NCBI GenBank assembly: GCA_030584105.1
Contig: CP129491.1
Location: 2,914,001-2,978,000, forward strand
DNA length: 64,000 nucleotides
Direction of reading: 5' to 3'
DNA from: UTCHB3 sp002050155
GTDB taxonomy: Bacteria; Bacteroidota; Ignavibacteria; Ignavibacteriales; Ignavibacteriaceae
Part shown: positions 1 to 8,480 of the stretch, in pieces
Layout of the letters: each line of letters begins with the position of its first letter
Numbering within the stretch: position 1 is the stretch's first letter
The notes under the pieces: model-generated
Database searches by the model: none
Seen by the model: only the letters and a program-made list of their open reading frames with translations
Told to the model about the DNA's origin: nothing
Program-made: the position numbers and the translations under genes

Positions 1-397
1 GATATTCCCTTGTTTCAGCAGGGTTTAGTCTTTTAACTGCTGCCTCAAACCGTGCCGCAATAACAAATGGGAGTGCGCCTGCATCTTCAATACTGATAGT
101 AGCGCCTTTTATTCCGAAGAAATCAGCAAGTTTGGAAAGTTGCGCTTTAATAGCTCCGCCGTAAAGCGCACCAACTTTTGATTTTACGGAAATGTCGTTG
201 TTGCCGGCACTGTTGTGGCGATCGGGGCTCTCTGCGTTGCCACTGCTATTAGCCGTGTTTCCCGTGTTACTGTTGCTGCCGGCAGTGGCACCATTTCCGA
301 GCGTAATCTCAATCCAACAATCGGATCGGACGGCGGTGCCCCTCTTGCCCGCGGAGGCAGAGGGGGTTCCGCTTGTAATAATTTTATCGTCGTTCAT
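1..397 (-). CDS. CitD/CitE-like citrate lyase family protein, N-terminal part (cut by window edge)
   Basis: I translated this by hand on the minus strand. It starts at ATG 397, preceded by AAAGGA, and runs off the window, giving 132 residues. Residues 17-27 (GKRGTAVRSDC) and 72-118, with EDAGALPFVIAARFEAAVKR near the end, resemble the citrate lyase acyl-carrier subunit CitD (family motif DKGALDCxIRARVEAA). The frame stays open past that module, so I infer a CitE/HpcH aldolase domain follows. The CitD-like part is interrupted at about residues 34-68 by an Asn/Ser/Gly/Thr-rich segment not typical of the family. The gene lies 250 bp downstream of prpD on the same strand, beside aconitase and isocitrate dehydrogenase, which suggests a role in citrate or a similar acid. 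The fusion needs upstream sequence to prove it. Confidence 0.6.
   Translation of the reverse strand, partial: MNDDKIITSGTPSASAGKRGTAVRSDCWIEITLGNGATAGSNSNTGNTANSSGNAESPDRHNSAGNNDISVKSKVGALYGGAIKAQLSKLADFFGIKGATISIEDAGALPFVIAARFEAAVKRLNPAETREY
194..298 (-). repeat. Low-complexity coding insert in the CitD-like domain
   Basis: About 35 codons are dominated by Asn, Ser, Gly, Thr and Ala. They split the CitD-like fold between its first strand (SDCWIEIT) and its helix (SKVGALYGGAIKAQ). The frame is kept. Confidence 0.55.
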
Positions 398-647
398 AAT
401 AGAATCCTTTTGGCTTTTCAATTCAGTGATTCAGTTAAAAAGGCGTCTTTTAGCCCGCACAAGCTTACACCACAAATCGGTTCAATCGGTTTGAGTGGAC
501 TGACTAACCCGACGGTTTTCACCGTGCTCATAGTGGTAACCGTTCTAACAGCCGTCACCGTTGTAAGTACCGGTAGAATGAGACATTGCAACCGACAAGT
601 GGGTTAACCGCCAATTCCTTAAATCACTTCTCCGATAAGCCCGTTAA
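398..647. other. Gap between prpD and the CitE-like gene
   Basis: This 250-bp gap holds the AAAGGA ribosome site of the CitE-like gene. At roughly 515-585 there is a stretch built from repeated ACCGT/GTAACCGT words. I see no other gene or strong hairpin. Confidence 0.4.
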
Positions 648-2015
648 TTAAACCGTCAGTTTCTCCATAAAATCACGGGCAGAAAGGTTATCGCAGTTAA
701 AAATAACCTCTTTCACGGCGGCTATTTTCGCTGCGTCAAGTTTGCCGGTGCTCAGGGCTTCAAACTTGTTATCAAGGTCTTCCTGAGTCATCGGTTCTCT
801 TGGGTCGCCTTTCGGGTACTCAAGATATTCAGAGAACTCGCGCCCGTCTTTCGTTCTGATAACGGCTTTCGAAGGCTGCTTAGCGGGGAACATTTTTTCA
901 AATTCCACGGAAGCTTCGCCTTTTATTTTGTCGATTACTTCCCAAATTCTCGGGTCTTTCATTTTTTCATCAGAAAAAGAATTGGTGGTGATCTTTTTAT
1001 CGACAATCGCCGCAGCAATACAGTAGGGCAGGGAGTGGTCGGCGGTTTCACGCGATTCCGGACGATATTTGTGCGGATCGAAAAGAATATCGCAAGCCCT
1101 TGCGATTGTGGTTATTACCACTTCATTTATATCGCTGTAGTCCAAATTATTTTTGGTCATAACATTAAGCACGGCAGTTATGTGGGTATGGGTAAGCGCC
1201 TCGGTTGGGAATGCCTTCATCGAGCACTCAAGAATTTTATATTTTTTACCGAGGTCGCCGATCAGTTTTTCCATCGCCCAGCCTTCACCGAAGCACTGCA
1301 TGAAGCCTTCTTTTCCTTCAAAAACGGCTTCTGTGCCCGAATAACCCTTTTGTGCCATGAGAGCGGCAACAACCCCCGACTGCACAGCCATTGGATCAAC
1401 CGTGTTTTTCATCATAGTTAGCTTGCCGGCAGTTGGGCACCCGATTGTGTGGTTGTGGCAGCCGTTAATTCCGATTGCGTTAACCATTTGATCGACGGTT
1501 AAGCCCAAAATTTTGCCCGCAACAATCGGTGAAACAAATTGTGTAAGTGTTGCATGGTGCCATTTTCTTTCACGAACGCCGGGCACTGCAAACTCGCAAA
1601 GCCTCTGCTCAAATTCGTAGGCAAGAACTATCGCCACAATAACATCTTTCATAGATGCCCCAACTTTTTCAGCAACTGAAAGCGCCGCAGGTATTATATC
1701 CGATGGGTGCGAGGGGTCTTCTTTCCAGTAAATATCGTTAAAATCCAAAGAGCGGATCATAAGTGAGTTCACCAAAGTCGTGCTTACAGCTGGAAGTTTG
1801 CTGCCGAAGCCAATAAGTGTTGATTCCGGAGCGCCGCCCATTTCTTCATAAAGTTCACGCATGATTGTAACATCTTTAGTACCCATTGCACCGTAAGCGC
1901 AACCGATAGAATCGTAGAGGTACCTTTTAACTTCGTGAATAACTTCTTTTGGCAGGTCTTCATATTTTAAGCCCACCGCAAATTCTGCCATAATTCTTGA
2001 TATTGATTTTTCCAT
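648..2015 (-). CDS. MmgE/PrpD family dehydratase
   Basis: This 455-residue protein matches the full length of the MmgE/PrpD family, which includes 2-methylcitrate dehydratase and cis-aconitate-handling enzymes. Family-like stretches are the N-terminal helical part (EVKRYLYDSIGCAYGA), SLDFNDIY with the acidic pocket, HPSDIIPAALSVAE, and the later KAFPTEALTHTHITAV. ATG 2015 is preceded by AGGAT, 8 bp after the aconitase stop, so the two genes should be co-transcribed. No methylcitrate synthase or 2-methylisocitrate lyase is visible. The true substrate is therefore open; it may act on citrate or a homologue with its aconitase and isocitrate dehydrogenase neighbours. The family call is firm and the reaction is inferred. 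Confidence 0.85.
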   Translation of the reverse strand: MEKSISRIMAEFAVGLKYEDLPKEVIHEVKRYLYDSIGCAYGAMGTKDVTIMRELYEEMGGAPESTLIGFGSKLPAVSTTLVNSLMIRSLDFNDIYWKEDPSHPSDIIPAALSVAEKVGASMKDVIVAIVLAYEFEQRLCEFAVPGVRERKWHHATLTQFVSPIVAGKILGLTVDQMVNAIGINGCHNHTIGCPTAGKLTMMKNTVDPMAVQSGVVAALMAQKGYSGTEAVFEGKEGFMQCFGEGWAMEKLIGDLGKKYKILECSMKAFPTEALTHTHITAVLNVMTKNNLDYSDINEVVITTIARACDILFDPHKYRPESRETADHSLPYCIAAAIVDKKITTNSFSDEKMKDPRIWEVIDKIKGEASVEFEKMFPAKQPSKAVIRTKDGREFSEYLEYPKGDPREPMTQEDLDNKFEALSTGKLDAAKIAAVKEVIFNCDNLSARDFMEKLTV

Positions 2016-2023
2016 TTCGTATC

Positions 2024-4015
2024 CTATGATTTAAGGTTATTTTTGACCCAGTTTTCCAATCCGCCGGCAACAATAAGTTCCTGTGCTGCTTCGCCAACAG
2101 CGCCGAAGGTGTAGATTTTATCCTCCATTTTAACCGTAGATGATTGAAAATCAACTTTCAGTTTCAAGCCCGGTTTCACGGATAAATTTTCGGTTCCGAA
2201 TCGTTGTTTCAGGTCATCAACTAACTCGGGCACTTCAATGGTTAAGAAGCCGTTGTTAATGGCGTTCCGTTTGTAGGTCTCGCTGAAAGAGCCCGCAATT
2301 AAAAGTGAAATGCCGCGGTATTTAAGCGCCGTAGCCGCCTGCTCACGCGAGCTTCCCGTGCCGAAGTTGAACCCGCCGATCAGAATATCGCCCGCACCCG
2401 CCATCTCTTTGAACTTGGGGTCATAGTTTTCCATCACAACGGCTGCCTGCCCTTCGGGTGTAATATCATCCTGATAGGTATATTTTCCGGGGTAGATTCC
2501 GTCGGTGTTCAGATTATCCTGATGGCAGAAAATCAGTTCACCCTCAAGCGATGAAGGGAACCCGTCAATTATTTTCACATCGACTGCAGCCGCAGGTTTC
2601 GGAGCGGAAAGGTTCATAACAAATGGAGCCGAGTTTTCGTTTTTCCCGTTAAACCCTTCGGGATAGTCGATATACCCTGATATGGCAGATTGTGCAACCA
2701 CTGTTGGCGAAGCCAGATAAGCGAAAGCGTCAGGGCTTCCCATTCTTCCCTTGAAGTTACGATTTGTAGCTGAAATTCCCGTTTCGCCGGCTTCAAGCAA
2801 GCCCGTGCCCAGTCCGATGCAAGGTCCACAGCCCGGGGGCAGAGGAACAGCACCTGCTTCCATCAGGATTTGCCAGTCACCCCGTTTTTCCGATTCAGCC
2901 TGCACTTCACTTGAAGCGGCTGCAACATAGAACTTAACTCCCGGGTTAATTTTGTTTCCTTTCAGCACTTTGGCAGCCTGCGCAATATCTTCCACGCGGC
3001 TGTTTACGCAGGAAACCAAATAGGCTTTATCGATCTTCACCTTTTTATCCTTAATTTCGGAAACTTTATTCATCACCTTCACGGTGTTGGGTCCCGAAAC
3101 ACAAGGTTCAACGGCAGAAAGATCGATCTCAATAACTTTTGTGTAGTAAGCGCCATCATCGGGTTGCAGGTTCGGCATATCTTGCTTCAGTGCTGCAATA
3201 GTGGTTTCGTTAATTCTTGGGTGCACACCGTTCACGGCATCGGCGTCGGAGGTTACACCTTCCAACCCACGCAGAGCGATGAACTTAGCCCGCTTTTCCA
3301 ACCAGTCAATAGTAACATCATCAACGGGGAAAAGCCCGACTAAAGCGCCCCACTCCGTTGTCATGTTCGCAACGGCGAGCCTTTGGTCAACGGTCAAGTA
3401 TTTAACGCCGTCTCCGGTGAACTCAACAGCATGGTTCAGCACTTCATCTTTAGAGAAGAAACCACAAAGTGTGATAATTAAATCTTTGCCGGAAACGCCG
3501 GGTTGAAATTCACCTTTCAGAATCACTTTTGCAACCGGTGGGATTTGCCACCAGGTTTTGCCCGTCGCCCAAATTGCTGCAGCGTCGGTTCTTACAACCG
3601 GTGTGCCGAGGCAGCCCATTCCGCCGTACATGTTGGAGTGGCTGTCGGAGGCAACAGCAAGCGTGCCGGGGAAGGCGTAGCCCTCTTCAATCATTATCTG
3701 GTGCCCAATTCCTCTTCCGGCAGGATAAAAATCAGCACCGACAGCTTTTGAAAATTCCTCAATTTTGCGATATTTTTCAAGGTTTTTCTCAGATTTATCC
3801 TGTATGTTATGGTCTAAAGTATGAACCACCTGCCGGGGGCTGTAAAGTTTAGTAGCGCCCGTTTCTTTGAATTTAGGTATAACTGCGCCTGTGTTATCGT
3901 GCGTCATCACATGTTTTGGGTGAATCATAACATAATCCCCTGAGTGCACCTTATATCCTTCGGGGTATCCCGATGAGTATCGTTGAACTAACTTTTCAAC
4001 AAGGTTCTGAGCCAT
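2024..4015 (-). CDS. Aconitate hydratase (single-chain, homoaconitase/Aquifex-type)
   Basis: This 663-residue iron-sulphur hydratase interconverts citrate and isocitrate, or a homologue. Features include HVMTHDNTGAVIPKF near the start, ASDSHSNMYGG, DAAAIWATGKTWW, a cluster cysteine in VSCVNSR, and the paired cluster cysteines in PPGCGPCIG. The swivel domain near the C-terminus carries GSSREQAATALKYRG. The length and the N-terminus fit the roughly 650-residue branch related to fungal homoaconitase rather than the roughly 900-residue AcnA. The gene starts 7 bp after the HD-protein stop, with GAGG upstream of ATG, and is followed 8 bp later by prpD. Its proximity to isocitrate dehydrogenase favours aconitase over homoaconitase activity. 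Confidence 0.9.
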   Translation of the reverse strand: MAQNLVEKLVQRYSSGYPEGYKVHSGDYVMIHPKHVMTHDNTGAVIPKFKETGATKLYSPRQVVHTLDHNIQDKSEKNLEKYRKIEEFSKAVGADFYPAGRGIGHQIMIEEGYAFPGTLAVASDSHSNMYGGMGCLGTPVVRTDAAAIWATGKTWWQIPPVAKVILKGEFQPGVSGKDLIITLCGFFSKDEVLNHAVEFTGDGVKYLTVDQRLAVANMTTEWGALVGLFPVDDVTIDWLEKRAKFIALRGLEGVTSDADAVNGVHPRINETTIAALKQDMPNLQPDDGAYYTKVIEIDLSAVEPCVSGPNTVKVMNKVSEIKDKKVKIDKAYLVSCVNSRVEDIAQAAKVLKGNKINPGVKFYVAAASSEVQAESEKRGDWQILMEAGAVPLPPGCGPCIGLGTGLLEAGETGISATNRNFKGRMGSPDAFAYLASPTVVAQSAISGYIDYPEGFNGKNENSAPFVMNLSAPKPAAAVDVKIIDGFPSSLEGELIFCHQDNLNTDGIYPGKYTYQDDITPEGQAAVVMENYDPKFKEMAGAGDILIGGFNFGTGSSREQAATALKYRGISLLIAGSFSETYKRNAINNGFLTIEVPELVDDLKQRFGTENLSVKPGLKLKVDFQSSTVKMEDKIYTFGAVGEAAQELIVAGGLENWVKNNLKS

Positions 4016-4022
4016 AATTGCC

Positions 4023-4556
4023 TCACGCTTTAAAGGGTTCGAAACTTACGAAATCGGCGTGGTGAACAATCAGTGATTCAACCGTTCTGTAGCCAAGGTC
4101 TCCCTCTTTCGAGTGAGTAGCGATGATGTGCTGCACTTCTGCAGGAACGCCGAATCTGTCAGCAATAGCCAGCCCGCTGAAGGGGTGCCTCACTAATTTA
4201 CCCGCAGGCGAAGTAACCAATTTGCCGTCTTTCATGTCGTATTCAATAAGTTTGCCTACATCAATCAGAATTGCGCCGGAAATAACATAATCCATGTTGA
4301 ATTGAATCGATTCGCCAAAATTGTTTTTCATAATTTTGGCGATTTCAACGGAAAGCTGCACAGCTGTGCGTTTGTGATTCATAAAGGAGACATTGCAGTC
4401 TTTAATCAGTAAAGAAAAGGGGATAACATCCAAATCTTCGGGTGTAAGCACGCTGTTTTCGATTGCATAAATCCAGCATTGAAGAGTTTTTTCTCTCAGA
4501 TCGGGGTTTTGAATCCACTCGATTTCGGGCCATATTTTTAATACTTTATCTCTCAT
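4023..4556 (-). CDS. HD-domain-like protein with degenerate HD signature
   Basis: This 177-residue protein has the layout of an HD-superfamily hydrolase. It has a first His (H61 in NHKRTA), a central segment GAILIDVGKL at residues 94-103, HPFSG at 124-128, and a later His in ATHSKEG (H148). In active HD enzymes the central motif reads LHDVGK. Here the His is replaced by Ile98, so metal binding may be altered. It is the first gene of an apparent operon, 7 bp upstream of aconitase and followed by prpD. No function can be assigned; a small regulatory or nucleotide-linked role beside a citrate module is a guess. Confidence 0.65.
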   Translation of the reverse strand: MRDKVLKIWPEIEWIQNPDLREKTLQCWIYAIENSVLTPEDLDVIPFSLLIKDCNVSFMNHKRTAVQLSVEIAKIMKNNFGESIQFNMDYVISGAILIDVGKLIEYDMKDGKLVTSPAGKLVRHPFSGLAIADRFGVPAEVQHIIATHSKEGDLGYRTVESLIVHHADFVSFEPFKA

Positions 4557-4804
4557 TTTAATCTCAATTTTTAAGTTTTTTCAGTGTGTTTTAATTTTTC
4601 AGTGTATCAGTTATCAGTTTTATAAGTATAGAGCCGGTTGATATTAGTCTGCTTTAATTATAAAAACTGTTGATACCGGTCTCTTTTTATGTATAAAAGC
4701 CCGACACGGTTGTGCCGGGTGTTTAATTGATGTAAAAACCGTTAATTTTAGCAAAAAAGGGGAGAGGCTTAAAAGATCAAAAGCCCCACCCCTTTAAATA
4801 AATT
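4557..4804. other. Gap between isocitrate dehydrogenase and HD gene
   Basis: This AT-rich 248-bp gap has TTTTTCAGTGT repeated near 4575-4605, a CCCG...CGGG hairpin around 4700-4722, and the terminator of the isocitrate dehydrogenase gene at its right end. Confidence 0.4.
4753..4795 (-). terminator. Rho-independent terminator after isocitrate dehydrogenase
   Basis: The arms AAAGGGG..GGCTT and AAGCC..CCCCTTT surround an A-rich loop. On the minus strand the hairpin is followed by a run of six T. It lies 10 bp after the dehydrogenase stop, so the aconitase operon downstream probably has its own promoter. Confidence 0.75.
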
Positions 4805-5923
4805 TTAGATATAAGCAGCTATTGCTTCAGCCATTTCAAGGGTTTTTGTGTCGCCGCCCATATCGTAGGTTTTGAATTTACCTTCCTGAATAACCCGTGC
4901 AACGGCATTTTCAACCTTATCAGCCAACACTTGTTCGCCGAGCCACTCGAGCATCATTTTAGCGGCAAGAATTGTAGCAATAGGGTTCACTTTGTACTGC
5001 CCGAAATATTTAGGAGCCGAACCGTGAGTAGGTTCAAACACAGCAAGTTTATCACCGATGTTACCTGAGCAACCAAAGCCAAGCCCGCCGACCATCTGAG
5101 CACAAAGGTCGGAAATAATATCACCGAACAGGTTAGTTGCAACCAACACATCGTAGTTATGCGGGTTCTTCAGCAGCCACATAGTGATTGCATCGATGTT
5201 TGCATCGTCCATTTCGATTTCAGGATAGTCTTTCCTAACTTCTTTGGCGATATCGAAGAAAAGCCCGTCGGTAGCGCGAACAACATTGGCTTTATGGATA
5301 ATGGTAACTTTTCTTCTTTTATGTTTGCGGGCAAACTCAAAAGCGGCTCTGATGATCTTTTCTGAGCCTTTTTTGGTGTTAATTTTGCAGTTAATGGCAT
5401 AGTCATCGGGCTGCAAACCGCCAAAAGCCGAGAATGGTTTAGAGTGTTTCGCTAACATATCAGCAACTTCCTGAGGAACAGGCGCAAACTCAACGCCGCA
5501 ATAGAGGTCTTCGGTGTTCTCACGGAAAACCACCAAATCGATGTTATCTTTATAGTTCAGCGGGTTGCCTTTGTAGCCTTTTGTCGGGCGTAGGCAAGTG
5601 TAAAGATCGAACATCTGCCGCATTCTTACGATTGGTGATCTGTAAATAAGCCCTTTGCCCTGCAGTTCCGGTATCAGTTCGGCTTCGGAATCTTTTTTGG
5701 GCTTGGAGGTAATAGCGCCGAACATAGCGGCGTCAACATTTTTAAGGAGGTCAACAGTTCTTTGCGGGAAAGCGTCGCCTTCGGTTCTCCAGAACTCCCA
5801 ACCGATGTCGCCGTGAATATATTCAGCGTCTAAGCCGGTTTTATCGAGCACAATTTTAGCAGCTTCCAACACTTCGATACCGATGCCGTCGCCCGGTAAC
5901 CAAGCTATTTTATATTTTGCCAT
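4805..5923 (-). CDS. NAD(P)-dependent isocitrate dehydrogenase
   Basis: This 372-residue member of the isocitrate/isopropylmalate dehydrogenase family oxidatively decarboxylates isocitrate to 2-oxoglutarate. The start LPGDGIGIEVLEAA is the family dinucleotide-fold start. RSPIVRMRQMFDLYTCLRP supplies the substrate serine and arginines. FRENTEDLYCGVEF is the isocitrate-type motif, IHKANVVR holds the catalytic lysine, and EPTHGSAPKYFGQ...NPIATILAAKMML closes the active site. LDLYxCLRP and FRENxEDxYxGxE favour isocitrate over isopropylmalate. ATG 5923 follows GGAGAT. A strong terminator follows, so it may be transcribed alone although it sits next to aconitase. Cofactor preference is not settled. 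Confidence 0.88.
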   Translation of the reverse strand: MAKYKIAWLPGDGIGIEVLEAAKIVLDKTGLDAEYIHGDIGWEFWRTEGDAFPQRTVDLLKNVDAAMFGAITSKPKKDSEAELIPELQGKGLIYRSPIVRMRQMFDLYTCLRPTKGYKGNPLNYKDNIDLVVFRENTEDLYCGVEFAPVPQEVADMLAKHSKPFSAFGGLQPDDYAINCKINTKKGSEKIIRAAFEFARKHKRRKVTIIHKANVVRATDGLFFDIAKEVRKDYPEIEMDDANIDAITMWLLKNPHNYDVLVATNLFGDIISDLCAQMVGGLGFGCSGNIGDKLAVFEPTHGSAPKYFGQYKVNPIATILAAKMMLEWLGEQVLADKVENAVARVIQEGKFKTYDMGGDTKTLEMAEAIAAYI

Positions 5924-6307
5924 TTTATCTCCGTAGGTATATTTTTTTATTTTTGTTTAATCTTCGTTTGTTTTATGTTTTCGTATTTTTTTGGTTTTGC
6001 TGATATTTTTTATTTTTGTTTAATCGTTTGTTATAGGGTGCTATTCACAGTATTATTCACTCAACCCTCAGTCAAAAGCGGAGGGTATTCCTCAGGGAAC
6101 AGGAGTGCTGTTCACAGCATTGTCAAGCCAGGAGCACAAGAAACGGTAATTGTAAAGACCAACTATCTGCGAACAATTCACTGTTTAGTTCAACCGCCCC
6201 TGTCCGCAGCAAAAATGTAACAAAATTTTCACAATGCGGGTTAAAAGAAATATTTTTTACTTATCCAATTTAGAAAGAATTGAGACAATATTCAAACAAA
6301 AAAAGTA
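5924..6307. repeat. Gene-free gap with two pairs of local direct duplications
   Basis: No gene is seen. TTTTTTATTTTTGTTTAATC occurs at 5943 and 6006 (63 bp apart), followed each time by a near-copy of CGTTTGTT. A second pair, GTGCTATTCACAGTATT at 6038 and GTGCTGTTCACAGCATT at 6105, is 67 bp apart. The spacing resembles duplications elsewhere in the window. Confidence 0.6.
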
Positions 6308-6354
6308 AAAAAAAGGGCTTACGAATCAGTTTATTGAAACAAACCCGTAAGCCC
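6308..6354 (-). terminator. Terminator after the methylmalonyl-CoA decarboxylase operon
   Basis: GGGCTTACG (6315) pairs with CGTAAGCCC (6346). On the minus strand the hairpin is followed by a run of eight T. It lies just after the oadB stop and closes the five-gene operon. Confidence 0.8.
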
Positions 6355-6361
6355 AAAGAAT

Positions 6362-7501
6362 TTAGTTTGCCATGAAGCCGAGCAGGATACCTGCCGCAAC
6401 GGCGCTTCCGATAACGCCTGCCACATTTGGCGCCATAGCGTGCATCAGAAGATGGTTTGTTTTATCGTATTCTAACCCAACAACCTGAGATACCCTTGCA
6501 CTATCCGGGACGGCAGAAACGCCGGCGTTCCCAATCAAAGGATTGATCTTGTTTTCAGGTTTCAGAAACAAATTCATAATTTTTGCGAAGAAAACTCCGC
6601 CGGCTGTTGCAATGATAAATGAAAAGGCACCAAGCCCAAAAATAAGAATCGACTGAGGTTTCAGGAAAGTTGTTGCCTGCGTTGAAGCCCCAACGGTTAA
6701 CCCGAGAATAATTGTTACAATATCGATCATCGGTCGGGCTGCGGTATCTGCCAGCCGTTTTGTAACGCCGCTTTCTTTAAGCAGGTTGCCAAAAAAGAGC
6801 ATTCCGAGCAACGGCAGTGCGCTCGGCGAGATGAAGGTTGTAAGAATTAGCCCAAGTATCGGGAACATGATCTTCTCAAGTTTTGAGACAGCGCGGGGCG
6901 GTTTCATTCTGATAACCCGCTCATGCTTATTGGTAAGCAACCTCATTACCGGGGGTTGAATCAACGGGACGAGTGCCATGTAAGAATATGCCGAAATGGC
7001 AATTGCGCCGATAAGGTGTGGTGCAAGTTTTGAAGAAAGGAAGATCGCAGTTGGTCCATCAGCACCGCCGATGATCCCGATTGAAGCTGCTTCGTTTGGT
7101 GTGAAACCGAGCGAAATAGCACCAATAAATGTGATGAATATGCCAAGCTGTGCAGCCGCACCGAGCAGTATCAGTTTGGGGTTGGAGAGCAGAGTAGAGA
7201 AGTCGGTCATCGCGCCAATTCCTAAGAAAATAAGCGGCGGATAAACACCCTTCAACACGCCGAAATAGAGATAATTCAGCGTACTGCCATCTTCGTAGAT
7301 ACCAATTCCCAATCCTGCGTTTTCAAGAAAAGGGATATTCCCGACGATAATTCCGAACCCAATAGGCACCAAGAGGAGCGGTTCGTACTCTTTTTTTATG
7401 GCGAGGTAGATAAAAAACAACCCCACACAGAGCATGATAACATGACCGATCGTAATGTTAGCGAACGATGTGTAGCGGAAAAAATTATCAAGACTTTGCA
7501 T
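6362..7501 (-). CDS. Na+-translocating decarboxylase beta subunit (OadB/MmdB family)
   Basis: This integral membrane protein of about 379 residues has around ten hydrophobic segments. It couples decarboxylation of carboxybiotin to Na+ export. Family signatures are GGADGPTAIFLSSKLAPHL, GNAGVSAVPDSARVSQ and MAPNVAGVIGSAVAAG at the C-terminus. I chose ATG 7501, preceded by TTGGGGAATAGC and 1 nt after the biotin-carrier stop, rather than an upstream TTG. With MmdA, the biotin carrier and OadG it forms a complete decarboxylase pump. The carboxyltransferase neighbour is MmdA-like, so the substrate is probably methylmalonyl-CoA rather than oxaloacetate. Confidence 0.92.
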   Translation of the reverse strand: MQSLDNFFRYTSFANITIGHVIMLCVGLFFIYLAIKKEYEPLLLVPIGFGIIVGNIPFLENAGLGIGIYEDGSTLNYLYFGVLKGVYPPLIFLGIGAMTDFSTLLSNPKLILLGAAAQLGIFITFIGAISLGFTPNEAASIGIIGGADGPTAIFLSSKLAPHLIGAIAISAYSYMALVPLIQPPVMRLLTNKHERVIRMKPPRAVSKLEKIMFPILGLILTTFISPSALPLLGMLFFGNLLKESGVTKRLADTAARPMIDIVTIILGLTVGASTQATTFLKPQSILIFGLGAFSFIIATAGGVFFAKIMNLFLKPENKINPLIGNAGVSAVPDSARVSQVVGLEYDKTNHLLMHAMAPNVAGVIGSAVAAGILLGFMAN

Positions 7502-7502
7502 G

Positions 7503-7940
7503 CTATTCCCCAATTTCCAGAAGAATATCGCCTTCCATTACTGTGTCGCCCGGTCTTACTTTTATATCTTTAATTGTGCCTTGTTTGTCGGCTTCAATTT
7601 TATTTTCCATTTTCATTGCTTCAAGAATCAGCAGTTTATCACCCATTTTAACGGTGTCACCAACTCTAACAAACACTTCGATAATAGTACCGGGAAGCGG
7701 GCTTTTAACGCCGCCAGATTTGGGTGCCGGTTTTGTTGTTTTTGCCACTTGCCTGTCTGCATCAGTTGAAGGAACGGCTCTTTCTCTCACAAGTTTTGGA
7801 GTAATAGGCTGAGCGAGTTTCTTTTCCAACTCGACCTCGTATTTAGTTCCATTAACTTCTATTTCTGCGAGGTTCCCTTCAACGCTTTTTATGTTAACAT
7901 TATATTCGTTGCCGTTAATCGTAAAATTAAATTTTTTCAT
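7503..7940 (-). CDS. Biotin carboxyl carrier protein of the decarboxylase
   Basis: This 145-residue protein has an N-terminal beta-rich domain (MKKFNFTINGNEYNVNIK), a Pro/Ala/Lys linker at about residues 42-76, and a C-terminal biotinyl domain. EAMKMEN places the biotin-accepting lysine at K110. It shuttles carboxybiotin from MmdA to the membrane subunit OadB. The gene is separated from oadG by 15 bp and from oadB by 1 bp, consistent with coupled translation. Confidence 0.92.
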   Translation of the reverse strand: MKKFNFTINGNEYNVNIKSVEGNLAEIEVNGTKYEVELEKKLAQPITPKLVRERAVPSTDADRQVAKTTKPAPKSGGVKSPLPGTIIEVFVRVGDTVKMGDKLLILEAMKMENKIEADKQGTIKDIKVRPGDTVMEGDILLEIGE

Positions 7941-7955
7941 TGTCTTCCTCTTGAA

Positions 7956-8465
7956 TTACCAGTTTCTTGGGTGATGTCGCAGGTTGTAGATTTTAGAACT
8001 CCACGGTGAGTACATCCTCGAAACCCTGTTAATGGTGAGAATGGTGTTTTCCTGATCGTGATTACTGCTCAGATAGTAATGCAGAGCCATCGCAATGGCT
8101 GCATTCACTTCGCCGGTTAGTTCTGCCGGCTTTTCCGTCGCCGGTTTATCAGGATTTGCCTTTGCGTGTTTACCGGCAATAGATTTGCGTATCAGCAAAC
8201 TTGCGCCGGAAAAAGTGAGATAAAGAGCAGTAAGCGCAAAGAAGACGACCGCCATACCAATCCATGTAACGGTAAGGCTTGTTCCGCGCCCTTTAATATC
8301 CTCTTCCCAAATTTTAGTGGCTTCAAAGTGTATGCTGTCGCTGATTTCACCTGTAGTAGCTTTTTGTTTCGATGTATCTGCAGTTACACCGAAATCCGTT
8401 TGAGGAAAAGCTTCCGGCGCCGCAAGAAAGAGCAGAACACCGAACAAGATTAAATATTTGTACAT
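7956..8465 (-). CDS. OadG-like gamma/delta subunit of the Na+ decarboxylase
   Basis: This 169-residue protein has an N-terminal signal-like helix (residues 1-22), a second membrane helix at about 68-92 (WIGMAVVFFALTALYLTF), a Lys/Pro-rich stretch, and a conserved tail with SRMYSPWSSKIYNLR. That tail is typical of OadG-like subunits in Bacteroidota-type pumps. It assembles the pump by linking the carboxyltransferase to OadB. It lies 15 bp from each neighbour in the operon. Sequence conservation in this family is low, so position supports the call as much as sequence does. Confidence 0.8.
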   Translation of the reverse strand: MYKYLILFGVLLFLAAPEAFPQTDFGVTADTSKQKATTGEISDSIHFEATKIWEEDIKGRGTSLTVTWIGMAVVFFALTALYLTFSGASLLIRKSIAGKHAKANPDKPATEKPAELTGEVNAAIAMALHYYLSSNHDQENTILTINRVSRMYSPWSSKIYNLRHHPRNW

Positions 8466-8480
8466 ATCAGCCTCCTCTTC

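Noticed and set aside
192..607. Plus-strand open frames over the first 600 bp
   Set aside because: They are antisense to the CitD-like gene and owe their length to its low-complexity insert and to a repetitive ACCGT tract. No family resemblance.
4805..5923. 3-isopropylmalate dehydrogenase (LeuB) instead of isocitrate dehydrogenase
   Set aside because: DLYTCLRP and FRENTEDLYCGVEF are of the isocitrate type, and the neighbours are aconitase and prpD rather than leuCD.
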